Shown piece after piece: positions 61,653-64,000 of a stretch of 64,000 bases of DNA. Each line of letters starts with the position of its first letter. The stretch's first letter is position 1. A program made the position numbers and the translations under genes. This DNA comes from Methanococcoides alaskense (GTDB lineage: Archaea; Halobacteriota; Methanosarcinia; Methanosarcinales; Methanosarcinaceae): NCBI RefSeq assembly GCF_031454185.1, contig NZ_JAVDQI010000003.1:1-64000 (forward strand), in the 5' to 3' direction. A model generated the notes under the pieces. The model had not been told where the DNA came from and did no database searches. It saw nothing but the letters and a program-made list of their open reading frames with translations.

Positions 61653-64000
61653 ATGGTTCAAACCTTCATAAGCATGGAAGAAGCAAAGAACACAACCATA
61701 AATGAATTGTTAGAGAAACTCTCATCGAGTGAAAGAGGTATTTCTGCTTCAGAAGCAGAAGAGCGAGTTCAGCAATATGGGCCTAATGAGATTACTGAAA
61801 CGAAAACCAGCTCAATTGTCAAATTCTTAAGCTATTTTTGGGGACCCATTCCATGGATGATCGAGATCGCAGCAATCCTATCTGCAATCCTCCATCGGTG
61901 GGAGGACTTTTTGATTATCTTTTCGCTGCTGATGTTAAATGCCATAGTCGGATTCTGGCAGGAACACAAAGCAGACAATGCTATTGAATTGTTAAAACAG
62001 AAATTGGCCGTGGAAGCACGGGTGCTCCGCGATAACAAATGGCTTGAAGTAACTGCTCGCGAAATAGTGCCGGGGGATGTAATTCGCCTCCGCCCAGGTG
62101 ATATTTTACCCGCGGATGTTAAACTTATAGATGGAGATTATCTGCTGATAGATGAATCTGCATTAACCGGAGAATCCCTCCCTGTGGAAAAGCATGTTCT
62201 TGATGTTGCATACTCCGGTTCCGTTATCCACCAGGGTGAAATGGATGCATTGGTAGTTGCCACTGGAATGGGCACATATTTCGGCAAGACCGCTAAGCTG
62301 GTGGAAGAAGCCAAAACCCAAAGCCACTTCCAGAAAGCTGTCATCAAGATCGGCGATTACCTGATTGCTTTTGCTCTTGTACTTGTAGTCCTGATCTTTT
62401 TTGTGGTGCTTTATCGTCATGAAAGTCTGCTGGATTTTTTCCAATTTGCGCTGGTACTAATTGTAGCAGCGATACCGGCAGCCCTGCCGGCAGTTCTTTC
62501 GGTGACGATGGCGGTAGGCGCGATATCTCTGGCTAAAAAGGGAGCTATCGTTACCAAACTTGCTGCTGTCGAGGAGATGGCTGGAATGGATATTTTGTGT
62601 TCAGATAAGACGGGCACCATTACTAAAAATGAGCTGGTCCTGTCCGAAACAAAGCCCTTCCAGGATTTTTCAGAAAAGGATGTGCTTCTGTTTGCCAGCT
62701 TGGCATCTAGAGAAGAGAATCAGGATCCCATTGATAATGCAATTGTTACGAAAACCAAAGCCATGCAGGAGGTTGCCGAGATAAGTGGTAGCTACAAGGT
62801 AGTTGCGTTCAAACCTTTTGACCCAGTTTCAAAAATGACAGAAGCTACAATAGAACATACCAATGGAAATCGGTTCAAGGTAACTAAGGGGGCACCCCAG
62901 GTAATTCTGTCTCTTGTAGACAGCAAAGATACATCCAGTGCACAGGTTGATGAAGATGTTAACAATTTTGCCTCCAAAGGATATCGGGCATTAGGTGTTG
63001 CCAGAACCGATGCCCAAGGAAGTTGGCATTTTGCAGGCCTTATTGCCCTTTACGACCCGCCCCGCGAAGATTCCAAAGAAACCATCAAAAATGCACAATC
63101 CATGGGCGTGAATGTCAAAATGGTTACCGGTGATCACCTCGCTATTGCTAAGGAGATTTCCAAACAAGTAAACCTAAACCCAGAAATCGCGCTTGCTACC
63201 TCCTTTCTGGATATGCCCGACAGGAAAGCACAGGATGTTGTTGAAACCGCAAATGGTTTTGCCCAAGTTTTCCCAGAGCATAAGTATCATATTGTTGAAC
63301 TACTGCAGCGCAAGGGCCATATTGTAGGTATGACGGGAGACGGGGTCAATGATGCACCAGCCCTAAAAAAGGCAGATGCCGGCATTGCTGTTGCCGGTGC
63401 TACGGACGCAGCCAAATCAGCTGCCGACATCGTGCTAACAAAGCCCGGACTTTCCGTCATTATCGATGCGATCAAAGAGAGTCGTAAAATATTCCAGCGG
63501 ATGAACAATTATTCAATCTATCGTATTGCTGAAACAATTCGCATACTGCTTTTCATAACTCTTTCCATCATCGTATTTCAGTTCTATCCTGTTACTGCAT
63601 TAATGATAGTTTTGTTAGCACTTCTAAATGACGCACCAATCATGACCATTGCTTATGATAATGTCAAATATTCCGATATGCCGGAAAAATGGGATATGCG
63701 AACTTTATTAAGTATGGCTACCATACTTGGAATTATTGGAGTTACTACATCATTTGGAATCCTTTACATAGGCTTACATATTTTTCAGTTAAACCATGAA
63801 GTTCTCCAGTCATTTATATATCTAAAGCTTTCTGTAGCTGGCCATTTAACAATGTTTGTGGCAAGAACAAAAGGTCCCTTTTGGTCAGTAAAACCAGCAA
63901 AACCCTTAATTATAGCAATCATAACTACGCAACTGATTGCCACGATTATTACGGTTTATGGAATTTTACTTCCTGCAATGGGTTGGAATCTAGCACTTTT
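61653..64000 (+). CDS. P-type ATPase, plasma-membrane proton pump type (P3A), 3' partial
   Basis: The frame is open from the ATG at 61653 to the right edge. Family motifs are in order: an actuator loop with LTGESLPVEK, membrane helix 4 with IVAAIPAALPAVLSV, the phosphorylated aspartate CSDKTGTITKN, KGAPQVIL, MVTGDHLAIAKEI and the hinge TGDGVNDAPALKKADAGIAV. PAALPAV instead of a Cys-Pro-Cys motif and the overall pattern match fungal and plant H+-ATPases and their methanogen relatives. A second ATG at 61674 is possible. It would export protons or set pH and potential, alongside the two permeases before it. Confidence 0.93.
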   Translation, partial: MVQTFISMEEAKNTTINELLEKLSSSERGISASEAEERVQQYGPNEITETKTSSIVKFLSYFWGPIPWMIEIAAILSAILHRWEDFLIIFSLLMLNAIVGFWQEHKADNAIELLKQKLAVEARVLRDNKWLEVTAREIVPGDVIRLRPGDILPADVKLIDGDYLLIDESALTGESLPVEKHVLDVAYSGSVIHQGEMDALVVATGMGTYFGKTAKLVEEAKTQSHFQKAVIKIGDYLIAFALVLVVLIFFVVLYRHESLLDFFQFALVLIVAAIPAALPAVLSVTMAVGAISLAKKGAIVTKLAAVEEMAGMDILCSDKTGTITKNELVLSETKPFQDFSEKDVLLFASLASREENQDPIDNAIVTKTKAMQEVAEISGSYKVVAFKPFDPVSKMTEATIEHTNGNRFKVTKGAPQVILSLVDSKDTSSAQVDEDVNNFASKGYRALGVARTDAQGSWHFAGLIALYDPPREDSKETIKNAQSMGVNVKMVTGDHLAIAKEISKQVNLNPEIALATSFLDMPDRKAQDVVETANGFAQVFPEHKYHIVELLQRKGHIVGMTGDGVNDAPALKKADAGIAVAGATDAAKSAADIVLTKPGLSVIIDAIKESRKIFQRMNNYSIYRIAETIRILLFITLSIIVFQFYPVTALMIVLLALLNDAPIMTIAYDNVKYSDMPEKWDMRTLLSMATILGIIGVTTSFGILYIGLHIFQLNHEVLQSFIYLKLSVAGHLTMFVARTKGPFWSVKPAKPLIIAIITTQLIATIITVYGILLPAMGWNLAL

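Overview
The window is a piece of chromosome from a methanogenic archaeon, most likely a methylotrophic member of the Methanosarcinaceae close to Methanococcoides or Methanolobus. The domain is clear from eL39, eL31, eL20, eS19, eS17, aIF6, prefoldin, archaellin, an archaeal CPSF-type nuclease, Rio2, SRP54/FtsY and archaeal TATA boxes. The methanogen assignment rests on DUF2111 and DUF2148 proteins, a seven-gene Mrp antiporter, a PGF-pre-PGF surface protein and moderately AT-rich DNA. The genus is an inference; no marker here fixes it.

Layout. 0-1.2 kb: the 3' part of a pentapeptide-repeat protein with exact 132-bp DNA repeats and a channel-like tail. 1.6-7.8 kb: redox genes on the plus strand (TusA, DsrE2-like, rubredoxin, rubredoxin-glutamate synthase fusion, class II fumarase, fumarate reductase/succinate dehydrogenase A and B). 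8-11.6 kb: topoisomerase I and a beta-CASP RNase. 11.6-16 kb: a possible 41-codon gene, MobA, DUF2148, Rio2, DUF2111, thioredoxin reductase and thioredoxin. 16-19.5 kb: a lipoprotein, an archaellin, and a divergent pair (seven-helix membrane protein plus small winged-helix protein) separated by related inverted repeats. 19.5-22.3 kb: trpCBA behind two TGTACA boxes. 22.3-27 kb: the conserved archaeal block eS19-PDCD5-PP-loop-eL39-eL31-aIF6-eL20-prefoldin-FtsY, then purA.

28.5-34.1 kb is a surface-glycan region: three enzymes for a diacetamido-uronic acid nucleotide sugar, a VanZ protein, a GlcNAc-1-phosphate transferase of the Alg7/AglH type and a cohesin/PGF-pre-PGF surface protein, followed by a strongly folded noncoding stretch. 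34.4-35.8 kb holds a TPR protein and a membrane protein of unknown role. 36.2-41.6 kb encodes what looks like a full assimilatory sulfate-reduction route: PiT-type permease, ATP sulfurylase (CysD, CysN), APS reductase and a compact siroheme sulfite reductase. This is rare in methanogens and is the most notable system here. 41.6-42.5 kb has a decayed gene and a winged-helix regulator with palindromic operators and an apparent frameshift near its start.

42.8-43.1 kb: tRNA-Val, tRNA-Phe and tRNA-Gly. 43.3-50 kb: MoeB/ThiF-type enzyme and mrpABCDEFG. 50-58 kb: housekeeping genes (Sua5, SRP54, initiator tRNA, zinc ribbon, DinB, eS17, dapA, dapB). From about 58.1 kb to the end the codons become visibly richer in A and T: DedA, two APC amino-acid permeases (the second frameshifted) and a P3A-type proton ATPase that runs off the window. 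This end may be a transferred segment.

Starts were moved inward from the longest reading frame where a ribosome-binding site, gene overlap or family N-terminus supported it. Several genes use TTG or GTG. Base counts and database searches were not run.
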